NCBI RefSeq assembly: GCF_024763615.1
Contig: NC_077222.1
Coordinates: 100,039,417-100,103,416 of the forward strand
DNA: 64,000 nucleotides
Source: Phlebotomus papatasi
Lineage: Eukaryota; Arthropoda; Insecta; Diptera; Psychodidae
Direction: 5' to 3'
A model generated the notes under the pieces. That model was not told the origin of the DNA, ran no database searches, and saw only the letters and a list, made by a program, of their open reading frames with translations. Below, in pieces: positions 34,508 through 45,356 of this stretch. Position 1 is the first letter of the stretch. Each line of letters starts with the position of its first letter. The position numbers and the translations under genes are program-made.

Positions 34508-35470
34508 AGGTGTCTACACATTATAAGAAATTTCTATCAAAAATGAGCTTCAAGAAGTGTTCTTCAAGAAAATTGCCTACACATTGGTGAGAATTTTTGA
34601 CAAAAAGATGGATTTTTGAAGAAAATTTGTCTAATGTGTAGACAAATTTCTTCAAAAATCATATCCAATTGAAGGTAATTTCCATCAAGAATTTTTGAAG
34701 GAAATTACCCGCTACACATTGGAATAAAATTCATCAAAGTCATTCTTGACAGAATTCTTGACGGAAACCATCACGATTCAGGATTGTTTTTCACGAAAAT
34801 TTGTTATTTTCTACTGGAAAAAGTGAGAAAAACGTTTGGTGAAGTTCCTTTGGATAGTATTTAGTGAATTTCTGAAGAAAATCTTCTAAATATGCAAGGG
34901 AATAGTATTTTTCTGGAGATGTCGTTCCTGGTGGAATCCAACCCAGCCTTTGAAGGAACATTTCCTGATATATAGAGATTCCAAAGTGCCCGTAAATTTT
35001 CTCCTTTCCATCCATCTTGCAATCCATGGAGTACGAGGCCACTGTACTGTGGAACACCTCAAGAATACACAAATGGATTAACTTCCGGCAATTTCTGGAG
35101 GAAAATCACAGGAAATCTTCCTTCAAAGGCTGGGTTGGATTCCACCAGGAACGATATCTCCAGAAAAACACTATTCCCTTGCATATTTAGAAGACTTTCT
35201 TCAGAAATTCACTAAATACTATCCCAAGGAACTTCACCAAACGCTTTTCTCACTTTTTCCAGCAGTGAAACAACAAATTTCCGTGAAAAACAGTCAGAAG
35301 AGCAAGAGACTTGGAAATGATGGCAATCTGTCAAAAAAAATTTTGATGGAAAATAAAAAACCCAGTGTGGAGGCATTTTTCTTCAAAAAATTCCTTCAAA
35401 AATATGAATTTTTCTTTAAAAAATTCTTGAAATGATTCTTGATGAAATCAGCTCCAATGTGTAGACACCT
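34508..35470. mobile_element. 963-bp palindromic element with a long hairpin
   Basis: Outer inverted ends AGGTGTCTACACATT / AATGTGTAGACACCT. Inside, long complementary arms at 34782-34967 and 35109-35295 are about 93% identical by eye, with a 141-nt loop. A smaller palindrome (34610-34660, centred on 'ctaatgtgtag') repeats the terminal motif. Target duplication is uncertain (a TTAA-like context on both sides). No transposase frame. Foldback-type element or hairpin-RNA locus. Confidence 0.75.
34782..35295. repeat. inverted repeat with matching coding-like arms
   Basis: Arms 34782-34967 and 35109-35295 each contain an open frame for nearly the same peptide, readable on the minus strand in the left arm and the plus strand in the right (FLQRLGWIPPGT, then SPEKYYSLAYLEDFLQKFTK, then YYPKELHQTFFSLFP). 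Differences between arms are partly synonymous. The left frame begins with an ATG at 35072 and runs 93 codons. It looks like a captured exon of some gene, duplicated head to head; I do not recognise the source. A transcript would fold into a roughly 186-bp duplex. Confidence 0.65.
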
Positions 35471-35825
35471 TAAGACGCGGTGCAATAGCTGCAAAATTTT
35501 GACAAGGAAAATTGAAAAATATCTTCACTTTTTATTAGGCTTGATGGGCCCCTGCCGGAACACATACAGAACGTAGTACAGTAAATAATAAGGTTTAGTT
35601 AACTTCCATGCTTGTACACCTAGCATATAAATCTGCAGCTTTGCAAAAAACGGTAAGGTGGAATGGGACGTTTCTGAAGAACCGGAATTTATACATTCAA
35701 AATTAAAACAAATTATATTTAATTAGTCATACGGAGCTTTTTCCCGTGAAAATCTTCTATGGAATTCCATTTCACATAAATGTGTTTTTAAGTGCAAGAG
35801 ATGAAAATTTTTCTTGGGAAAATAA

Positions 35826-36660
35826 AAGGGGTGGCAAAGCGTCCTAGGCTTTGCGAAGTGCTCGAACTCATGACTTAGATGCTATACCTTAAAAGTACTT
35901 TCGTAACATTTACCGTTTACCGGCTCTCAACCGATTTAAACCGATTCATAAATCACTCAAAAGATTCCACAAAATAGTTTAAAGAGTTTTTGTTACTTTT
36001 TGCCCCATACCTTTCGTTACTTTTTACCTCAAATGGTCATTTTTAATAAAAGGATTTCTGGAGAAAAGAATCTTTGTAAAATTCTAAAATAGGACTCGTA
36101 TTCAAAATATCCAAATTATTTAGAAAATATTCACCAGTGCATCCATTTTGGAAAATAAGAAGGTCAAAATTGATATCTGCTGTAAGGAAAACATTTTAAA
36201 AATAGGGCTAAAAATTTCAATACTTTTTTATTCCTGAAATCCTTGTTCGAATTCTAAGAAACTTATGACTTTGAAGAAGGTCTGTGGAGGCCATCTATGG
36301 AAAAAATTTTAAGCCGCTATCTCTTTTATTTTGGAAGATATTGAATTTTCAAAATTTCAATTTCTGACTTTTGCCCCAGTCTCCCCTAATAAAATTTTAT
36401 TTTCGGACAAAAATTACTTATCGGTTCACAACCGATTCGTTACCAGTTCACAACCGATTTGAACTGATTTTTAAATCACTCAAAAGATTTCTCAAAATAG
36501 ACCTCAGGAGTAATTTAATTGAATTTTGTATAAAATTTAGTTACAGGTTATGAACCGATTGGAAAACCGACTGGAACTGGTACACTGTTATCAGAAATTC
36601 CAAGATCTTTCCAGCGATCACAAACATGACCCTATTCGCCTGATAAATACCCTCTCTGTT
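35826..36660. repeat. dispersed repeat R, copy C, with an insert
   Basis: It starts GGGGTGGCAAAGCGTCCTAG and follows copy A to 'gtttaaagagt', then about 390 bp of unrelated sequence (35996-36387, ending GACTTTTGCCCCAGTCTCCCC), then resumes 'aataaaattttattttcgga' as in copy A. The insert's right end resembles the GGGGAGACTGGGGC type of MITE terminus; its left end is not recognisable. Confidence 0.55.
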
Positions 36661-36679
36661 TTCACTAGTCCTTATCGTG

Positions 36680-38005
36680 TTCTAAAGCCACCAAACAGAC
36701 GTGACAGAAACCAACACAAAATAGTCGACAATGCATAAGCACTTGAGAACAGTAAAGTGCTAAAAGAAATGTTCAGGAGAAAGATTTCCGCTTTCCATTT
36801 TTCATTCAAACTGCACAATAATTCAAGCAAGTTGATCCCTTGTTAGTCTTATTCCAGAATGATATGCCCATCATTTGGAATTAATTAGCATATTAATGAG
36901 AATTGAGCAAATTAATGAGCAAAATTTGCCCATTAAATTTTCATTGGATACTTCTTTATTGCAGTCATTCGAGTATTTTCTGCTCCACAAAGTTCCCATG
37001 AACCCTTAATGATTAAATTGTGGTAAAAAATATTGCACTACCTCGTTTTCTTAATATTCCTTTGTCAATGAGGTCCAAATATAATGTAGCAGCATATTTG
37101 GACTTTGTTGGATCGAGTATAATTCACAAATATTTGGCAAATGAGTTTTAAAACAATGTCAACTCCCTGAAATTTCCCTACCTAACCCTAAATCAGTCAA
37201 TATGCGTTCCAGGAAACAACTGTGATGTCTGAATTATAAATCATATTTATAAATATGAAATGAATAAATTAAAATGGCCCACCTGATTTATGATTGTATT
37301 GTTATACAAATTAATTTTTTTTTTGGCAACATATTCAACAAGTTCATTTAGTGAGAGAATCATAATTCTGTAACTGTGATGCTTCCATGTTGGACAAATA
37401 TTTAGTTTTAATGCAAAATTACTCTTTACAAAAGAAGAGCAATTTTACAAAGTGAAAAGTATGGTTTTAGCAAACTTTTGGAGGATTACTGAAAGCGGAA
37501 GTAAAATCATTTTAGAGAAAAGGTATAGAGATCTTAAAAACGGAAAGATTGGAATATTTGTGGAATTCACTGTTCGTTGTGTTGCAAAACCACCAAACAG
37601 TCGTGACAGGAATCAGCACAAAGAAAAGTCGATAGCGCAGAAGCCCATGACAACAGCCATGTGCTAAAAATGTTCATGTGAAAGATTTCCCTTTTAGTTT
37701 TTCATTGGAATAGCACCATAACACAGGACCATCACTGTTTCTAAAGATCATATTTGCAAAAGTTGTCCTAAAATAATATCCTGGTTGGGGGTAATGGTAT
37801 CAAAAAGGACCAGTGCTTCTACATAATCAACTTTTCTTTGTGTTGGTTCCTGTCTCGACTGTTTAGTAGTTTTGCAACACAACGGGGATTTGGAAAAACA
37901 GTCAAGACAGTAATCAACACAAAGAAAAGTCGATAATGCAGAAGCATTTGAAAACAGTGAAGTGCTAAAAAACATGTTCATTTTTCATTGAAATAGCACC
38001 ATAAT
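36680..38005. repeat. local repeat: three direct and one inverted copy
   Basis: A unit of about 130-150 bp, containing 'ccaccaaacagtcgtgacag', 'aacacaaagaaaagtcgata' and 'tttttcattgaaatagcacc', occurs at about 36680-36825, 37581-37725 and 37885-38005, with a shorter inverted copy at 37797-37880. The inverted copy and the third direct copy face each other across a few bases and could form a hairpin. No terminal motif or frame explains them. The rest of 36826-37580 holds nothing I recognise. Confidence 0.6.
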
Positions 38006-38410
38006 TCATCTCTTCCTGAACTCAATCTTTCATAAAGATTTCATATATAGTAAGGCCATGTAACTCCGACGATTGCAAAACTCGGATGCCGCGGCCGATT
38101 TAACTCCGATACATCCACTTAAAATATAATTTATATTTTTATTTCTGTAATTAATTACTGAAGTATCATATTATAACTATTCTACTTTAAGAAAAACCAA
38201 AAATTATATTTTTATCGGTTTAATAAGTGGGTAAAAGAAATATTTTTTAAGCTCGGGTCAGCTGGGTTGTGTACTAAAAATTTAATTTCTGAGAAAATTT
38301 TGCTGTTGACAGCTCGTCGCTGGAAAAAGTTTAGTGTTTTTTCTATATAATAAAACATTATTTGCAATCAAAATTATTAATAAAAGTTAGTGTAGTTATT
38401 GATCTACAAG

Positions 38411-38558
38411 GTGAGTAAGAGTTTATTGATAATATAAATAATTCATACAGAAATAAGTGATTTTTGTGAATGTTTACATTTCGATGCATGTCGGATGCGG
38501 TGAAAGTCAATATTTTGGTTCAGAATTTGCATTGTTCAGGACTCTTTTTCTGTTTCAG
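38411..38558 (+). other. probable 5' UTR intron of the pogo-type transposase
   Basis: The donor ACAAG|GTGAGT and acceptor CTGTTTCAG| bracket 148 bp ending immediately before the ATG at 38559. This explains why the open frame starting upstream at 38457 is not the true start. Confidence 0.6.
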
Positions 38559-39848
38559 ATGCCAAAGGGAACAAAAGAAAAGACCTATAAGGACAAGCCC
38601 GACTCTAAGGAAGGTATTAGGAATGCCTTGCAGTGTGTACGAGATGGTTCTACCATAGCATATGCATCCAAAACATTTAATGTCCCAAGAACAACACTGC
38701 ACAACAAATTGACCGGCAAATACCCAGAGGAGTGCCCCAATGGCAGGCCAACAATTCTTTCAAAAGAACAGGAAAAAGAACTTGTCAAATGGATCCTGGG
38801 ATGTGCGGATGGCTGGCATCCCATCGGGAAGGAACAAGTTCTGGACAGCGTTAAACTCATCTGTGAGGTCTACAAAATTCCAAACCATTTTACAGCTGGA
38901 AGACCCGGAGACGTTTAGTTCAGGAATTTTCTTAAGCGTCATCCAGAGCTCAGCAAACGCAAACCAAAATCCTTCTCATTGGAAAGAGCTACTGTTACTG
39001 CTGAAGACCTCACGGAATGGTTTCAGAATTGTCTTAAATATTTCACAGAACACAACCTTCTGAGCATTTCACCAGACCGTGTTTTTAATTGCGACGAAAG
39101 TGCCTTCTTTTTGACACCGGAAGATGGAAATGTCCTGTCCAGGAGAGGTTCACGTGTAGTTCCATCTCTTAAAAATTCAGGACCGAGGCAATGTACCACA
39201 GTACTCTTCATGGTGTCAGCTACTGGCGAACTTGCTCCTCCAATGGCTGTTCATAAAACTGACATTACTCCAAAAATTGCCATTCACAACGCAGAAGGAT
39301 GGAAAATGGGAACGTCACCACAGAGTGGCTGGATGGATGGGCCACTTTTCTATGCTGGTCTTTATTTCCCGAAAATTGTTTTCCAACATTCAGAGGAGTC
39401 CATTATCAATAACCAGCACGATCAGGCCACCGACAATAATCCTTCAAATGATCCAGTCATCCCTGGAAACCAACTCTCTGCAACTTCTGAGACTCAACCG
39501 ATCTTCGACACACTAAAACAATGCTATTTCTGGCCAGGAGAAATTCCAAAACGTCGTCAGAAGAAGAGGGTCAAAGCCAGCAATGTCAAACACCAGTATA
39601 TTGTATCTTCCGAGGAAATTATCGCGGAACAGGAGGAAAAATTGAGGCAGGATTTACAAAAAAAGAAAGAAATTGCTGAACGGAAGTTGACCAGAGAGAG
39701 GAACAAAAATATAAGGGCAGAAGAAAAGGAGATAAAACTAAAGGAGAAACACATGGTAAAGGAAAAGGCTCAAATGCCAATTGAAGCTGAAAAGAAAAAA
39801 CGTGGAAGGAAGTCAGCCAAGAAAACCGAGGAAAAATCAAAGAATTGA
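38559..39848 (+). pseudogene. pogo/Tigger-like transposase, stop codon and internal deletion
   Basis: The start MPKGTKEKTYKDKPDSKEGI opens a psq-type helix-turn-helix (GSTIAYASKTFNVPRTTLHN), followed by a CENP-B-like region ending FTAGRPGDV. An in-frame TAG at 38916-38918 then stands where the family normally has tryptophan before a FRNFLKRHPELSKRKP-like segment; the same frame continues to TGA-free coding and ends TAA-less at TGA 39846-39848. The DDE domain keeps its first Asp (FNCDESAFFLTPE) but the text jumps from SGWMDGPLFYA to a C-terminal segment, so the second and third catalytic Asp regions are deleted. The lysine-rich tail (KKRGRKSAKK) is typical of the family. Without stop readthrough and a catalytic core it cannot transpose itself; the DNA-binding half (120 residues) is intact. 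A domesticated DNA-binding protein is possible but unsupported. Confidence 0.8.
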
Positions 39849-40255
39849 GTGCAATCTTAAAATAAATAAAAATATATATAATTAAATAATAAATTAATGA
39901 AATGAATTGATGGAATAAAACTCTAAAAAATGTTTTTGAAATAATATCTTCTCATTTTTATGCATTAAACTTTTCCTTAAAATGAGCATCCGAGTTTCAT
40001 CGAATTCAACGGAGTTACAAAAAAGCATCGCAGTAACATTCTTGCGCATATATTAATATTATCGTAATTTTATTAATTTTCATCAATATTATTGCTAAAA
40101 TTCTATTTCTATTATGATTCTAAATTAAACAAAGAATAATTCTATTGATTTGGAATGGCGAAAAAAATATTTCATCAGTCCAAAAACAAGCATTAAAGTC
40201 GCACTCAATGAAAAGTATCCGGATTAGCTCTCTTTACTATATTTCTCTTCTTTTA

Positions 40256-41531
40256 AAGGACAATGGGCAAAACGGTCCAACCTTTCGCCACGAATGAGAC
40301 CTATACCATCGAATAGGTATTGGTTAAGGTAGCAACTTTTGTTCCGGGACCGACCCCAAAAAATATGTAGGAAGAGCACTAAAGCATAAAACATTATGTA
40401 AAAGAATTGTAATGATTTTTTTGGAAAAACTCATTTTGTACAATAACGGTTAATCGTATATTGGCCCTTTTTAAAACTAATTTATAAATAAGGACTTAAA
40501 GAAAATTTTCCTAGAACAAACCATATCTTTCATCTCTTCATTTTCCCTGCAATTCTCCAAATCTTTCTTATAAATCTTTTACCATCCTTCAAATTTTTAA
40601 AAAAAGGATTGTATCCTTTTTTATGAATGGATGTCTTTTATGCAGTGATATTCTGCTTGAAAAAAGAGTTAAAACCTCTAAAGATCGCAGGGTTCTAAAA
40701 GATACCGTTATTTAAATACTTTGAGTAATAAATTCAGAGAAAAAAATGTTTCAATTAATTATACTGAGAACATTTTGTTAAAATTCTTTAGTAACGGTAC
40801 CTTTACAATCCCATGAACTTCAGCAATCCTAGATCATTTTTTAAGGTGAATATTTCTCTAAAGACGATAAAAGGATGCAATAGGGGCAATACTTTTAACG
40901 GAATTATAGAATATTCGAGAATGTTTGAGGAAAATCTGGATACAAGAAAACTGGAGGGATAGGGATACGGTTTCATTTTAGGAAAATGTTCCTTGGGTTC
41001 AGTTCTCAAAAGAAACAAAACAAGTTTCCTAAAAATAATTTCTACCCATTTCTTAAGAACCCTTACTTTAAGATATCTGAAACAGTTGACGTGATGGACT
41101 ATAAGTTTCTTTGGGTGATATGTTTAAGATACACCAAAGACTCCTAAAATACCTGTGATTTGTCATTAAATGAAAAAAGTTTTCGTTCTGTTGCCCTGTA
41201 ATGTGCGATGACTTTAAAACATGGCTAGTTTGTATGGGAGCTACCAGATGGAACAATCAGAGGGAAAATCTGAAAATATTTATTTAAAGCTTAAGTCATA
41301 CATCGACTTTGATCCGAATTTCATTAAGATCGGTTAAGCCATTTTCGAGTAATAAATTGTAAAATTTATGAATTTTCAGAAGGACGTAGTTAATTTCCCA
41401 AAGATAGACAGTCTTTTTTGACTTGGATCTCGGTAATTTTTAAGTTATACAAAAATACCTACAAAATGGGCCTGGTTTCATCTCTGGCGAAGGGTTGGAC
41501 CAGCTCCCATACATTTCTGCCCATTGTCCTT
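40256..41531. mobile_element. 1276-bp TIR element, ends AAGGACAATGGGCA
   Basis: Inverted ends AAGGACAATGGGCA are flanked by TA (40254-40255; 41532-41533). A second block, GGTCCAACC then TTCGCCA, is also inverted between the two ends at slightly different spacing. No frame over 71 codons; non-autonomous. Confidence 0.8.
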
Positions 41532-41897
41532 TACATATTTCTCTGTAAATCTTGCAGCAACAAAATATTCCTATTAAAAATCAAAATCGAAAGTAGAATC
41601 GTTAAGTTTATTAGTTGAGATTATTAACAATTTCATCTACTATTTTATAGTAAGTTCCTAAAAAAATTCGATACCTATTCTTAGCTTAAAAGAAATGTTA
41701 TTTTTTTTTTAAACATACGGTTCAAAATCGGTTTTATCTCTAAAAATCGGTAGTAAAACCGTCTCGAATAAAGGGCAGTTAAACCATTTTTCGGCAACTG
41801 ATTATCAGTTGTTGGAATCACTAATACCTATTTAAGTTACATAGGAAGTTTATAAGTTCAAGACCCCTGTGGAATAAAAGAAGCCTAAATGTTTAAG

Positions 41898-44184
41898 ATA
41901 TCGTCGGTTGCCTCAGCAACTGTGCTAACTGCAATTTGACAACTTTTCAGGAGACCATTTTTTTACTTTAATCACATTTTAATAAAAATCAAACCCCGAA
42001 TGAGTTATTTTATATTACAAATATCGAAAGACCATCAAGTAATCTGTCTATTAATGCAAAGAAATTGGAAAATAGTAGATTTTTTACACTAAAACTTAAG
42101 CATTTCCTAAAAGAATACACAATATGCAATTGTGCTAACTAACATCGTTGTTCAAAAGTCTATCTGCAATGTATGGAATTTTTGCAGATAGCACAATTGT
42201 TTATCACAGTCAAAACCTAACAAGGAAAGAATTTTCTTTTTTTTTTTATTCTATTGACTCCGTGTAGAGCAACATTTTATTGTCATTTAAAATTTACTCC
42301 AAAATTTATCTTCCGAGTGTGTTTTCTTTTTATCAACACTATTTTGCTCTCATGGATCTCTGCAAAGTCTACAAACGGTTCCTCCTAAAAGTGTTACGTT
42401 AATCTGAAAATGAAATATTTAGGAAATAAACGATCTCTGATATATTAAGAAGAAAGGGGATACTTTCACAAAGCTTAAGGATCACATAAGAATAAGCATG
42501 GAAAAAGGAAATTGGCACCAGATATGTGACAGGAATTTATAAAATTGTTCTGGCCATATTGAAAAAAAATAGGGCAATTAAAAGTTCTAAATGATTATAT
42601 TAAAAGAATACTTGATTATGAGATATCAATTTTATTTCTTACTTTTCATTTTGTTTATTTTATCCATTTCCAATTTCTGCACGTAGTATCATCATTTTTT
42701 TTCTTTTGAAAATTCATACACACAGAAAAACGAAAAATTCTTAAACAGAAACACCCAGGAATTTAATTTCAAATCCCATTCAATGAATGCCAATGCCCTA
42801 ATTCTAAATCCTTGATCATTTAGTTTTAGTTGCAATTTGCAAATCTGTAGACATTTTTCATTTTCCAGCTAATGCTGAACTTAAGTTCCCGATCTTTTAA
42901 CTTGAAAGAGCTAGGGATTCTAGCCCATTTCTCTCACTCAGAGCTTCTAAACTTAAACGTCTCGCGGATTCATGTCCAATTTAAGTTCCCAGGTTCTCAA
43001 ATAAATTAAATTCCTAGGTCCTAGTTCATAAATTTAGAGTCAAAATTTTTCTGTGTGTATGAAAATTTTATTTTCCTTCTCCGTTAGCTGTTATTATATA
43101 TTACATTCCAGCTTTCCTGTACTTTATGCGTCGATTTTGGATCCATGATTCTGGACGAGATCTCTTTTTTACACGCTATGTCAAGATTTTCTAAAATAAA
43201 AATACTGAAAAAGATCAGAAACAACAGAATTTGATTAGAAATTTAAAAAAACGCCTGTTTTATTGAAAATTTAATAATAAAAAATCATAGTCATATTCTT
43301 ACCTTCGTTTAATAAAACATCTGCTGTGAAAATTTCTGCTCCAGGGTGACTATTCAGAGAATTTTGTGATCTATCGTTTGAAATATGTGGCTCATTTTTG
43401 ACTTCAGGCTGGTCAGATGAACCCTGTTCACTCGTGAACATCTCTTGCGAATTATCGACTACATGAATGAGAGTATGAGGAGATGAATCTGGTTCATCCT
43501 GATTATTATTATTATTAATCGTATCGGGATATGTTTATTACAATTCAGCCAGGTTATCGTATACCCCGTGTTGGAAGAATCTGCCGATCGTAGATCGCCC
43601 AAGAACGCCTTCCCCGCAATGTAGATACTTCTTCCATTCCTTCTTGCATTCTTTTGGACGTGGATCAGCTGCTTTATGATTTTTCTTCCTGCGTAACATT
43701 TTTCCTGTTTTTTTTCTCTCACAAAATCCTAATTTAGTAAGTAAATTAATAAGCATTTTTACAAAGAAACAAATGAAACGAAGACTTACAATTCCGAAAT
43801 CACTAATTTGCTTTCACCTGCACAACAATCGCGAAAAACTCAATCACAAATCGCAAACGTTTACCTTGTTTTGATGGAGAGTCGTGATGGATAGAAATGA
43901 CAAACTGCAAATAGAACAGTTGCTGACAAAAAAAAATTGCGCCTTTTTTCAGTGTATTTTTATGCTAACTGCAGAAAAATTGGTAGATAGCGCAGTTGCA
44001 GAGAAATTTTTGTGACTATAGTACAGTTAGAACATTTTCACGGAAAAATATCTCTGTATAGAGAAAATTCTAAACTTTTTAAATAACGTAGTTTAATAGA
44101 GAAAATTCAGTAATATCAGAATATGCAAAAACCTGAAAATCGCAAAAATGCAGTTAGCACAGTTGCTGAGGCAACCGACGATAT
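41898..44184. mobile_element. 2287-bp DNA element with perfect 36-bp TIRs
   Basis: The left end ATATCGTCGGTTGCCTCAGC...CTGCA (41898-41933) and right end (44149-44184) are exact inverted repeats over 36 bp. Shorter copies of the inner motif GCTAACTGCA / TGCAGATAGCACAATTG recur subterminally near 42130-42200 and 43960-44000 in both orientations, as transposase sites often do. The target duplication cannot be fixed because the flanks are ATAT-rich (ATAT possible). It carries a spliced minus-strand gene. Superfamily not identified. Confidence 0.85.
42350..43699 (-). CDS. spliced gene inside the 2.3-kb TIR element, unknown protein
   Basis: Proposed exons: 43565-43699 (ATG), 43303-43498, 43105-43190, 42350-42403 (stop), with consistent phases 0, 1, 0, and GT-AG junctions (GGG|GTATAC, GAAG|GTAAGA, AAT|GTAATA; acceptors AATAATCAG, TATTTTAG, CATTTTCAG). 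AATAAA follows at about 42281-42276. Without the last splice the third exon would stop at 43084. The product is about 156 residues: a basic N-terminus (MLRRKKNHKAADPRPKECKK, then EWKKYLHCGEGVLG), a Ser/Asp/Glu-rich middle, and a short C-terminus with VCRLC. Upstream, CAAG|GTAAAC (about 43865) and TTGTGCAG suggest 5' noncoding exons. No transposase motif is visible. It could be an accessory protein of the element, a captured host gene, or a chance chain of open segments. Confidence 0.45.
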
Positions 44185-44187
44185 ATA

Positions 44188-45250
44188 TACATTTATGCAA
44201 TTATAAATAGAGTCTTTCACAGACTTCCGTGAAAGTGTGAAAGGTCGGCGTGAGAAATCATGAAATAAAAGGAAATTTTAATAAGTTTGATATTTTTAGT
44301 TCAATGAACTGAATGCATTTAATATTTAACCTTATATTTCAGGATTAAAAAAAACTTTGACATTGAAGAATATTATTGCAGACAATGCACATTGATATTT
44401 TTAAAATTATGATATGTTGCTTTTAATTCAGTAGACAATTCTTTTTGCGGTTGACCGGTCTTTGTCACTTAATTGTTAGCATTTAAAAGACTTTTTTTTT
44501 CAAAGCTCATCATATGAAAAAAATTGTGAAAACTGTCTCGGACGGTATATAGAATATGGCTAGATGTCTTAAGGCTATATATAGAATTTTAATCAAATAG
44601 GGATTTTCTAGCACACATCGTTGAATATATGGTTTCCACCTTGGTATATGGCTATTAATAGGATATAAGATAGGCTATTTGAGAGATTGTGCCCGTCGGG
44701 GGTTAAATCAATATTGCGTAACATGTTGTACATATAGGTGACTATATAGAGTTATTAAATCAATGGACCAACTAGGAAATTGAAATAGAACCCCTTAAAA
44801 TTTATAGTGTGAGAGGGAAGATGAAAAGTTTCTTCAAATAGGAAACTTCTTTTTTTTTTGTTCTGCCTGATGAATTCCACAGAAGAGGTATGGCATAAAT
44901 TTCAACAGGTTGAAAAGGATGTAGGCTAAAAGAGTGATAAAAGTTGAATAAAAGGGATTTAGGAGAAAAGATTATCTCTTAAGAACCATTTGTTGCGTTT
45001 TTTGGTTTAATTTTTGGAGCTCAATGTAAATAGGTTTATTGTTGCATATTTCATTGTTTATTAACACCAGCCAGGGTTAAGAGAAGACTTTATGCATTAT
45101 ATACGTTCTACCCGAAATTAATTAGGGAATTTACATAAGTTGGTCAATTATATGTCTTTTTTTTCTGGAGGTGTCGGATAGACGCCAGAAAAGAAATTGA
45201 GGGTAAGAACACACATAGCGATACTTTCTTCTGGACATATCCGCATTTTC
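44188..45250. other. region upstream of the elongase gene
   Basis: AT-rich, with several TATATAG-type stretches (44545-44580, 44735-44760). No supported gene or element. Confidence 0.45.
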
Positions 45251-45252
45251 CG

Positions 45253-45295
45253 TATATATAGAAGTCCAACTAGTGCCTACCTTTTAGTTTGTCTC
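45253..45295 (+). promoter_or_regulatory. probable TATA promoter of the elongase gene
   Basis: TATATATA at 45253-45260 is followed about 30 bp later by CTTTTAGTTTG, near an insect initiator. The elongase ATG is at 45357, giving a 5' UTR of about 70 nt. Confidence 0.45.
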
Positions 45296-45356
45296 TTGGA
45301 TTACAAGTGGGAAGTGTTAAGTGTGCTAAAGTGTGCCCTGGTATATATCAAAGAAA

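Larger units (their letters stand above)
38048..40035 (+). mobile_element. pogo/Tigger-type DNA transposon, inactivated
   Basis: Imperfect inverted ends: left about 38048 (TAGTAAGGCCATGTAACTCC, a likely decayed CAGT start after TA), right sequence near 39985-40035, whose complement contains TGTAACTCCG and AACTCGGATGC as on the left. The outermost bases on the right are uncertain. It contains the broken transposase below and a 5' intron. Confidence 0.75.

Noticed and set aside
38457..38558. Upstream extension of the pogo transposase frame to an ATG at 38457
   Set aside because: This part sits in a well-defined intron (GTGAGT to TTTCAG) ending directly at the family-typical start MPKGTKEK.
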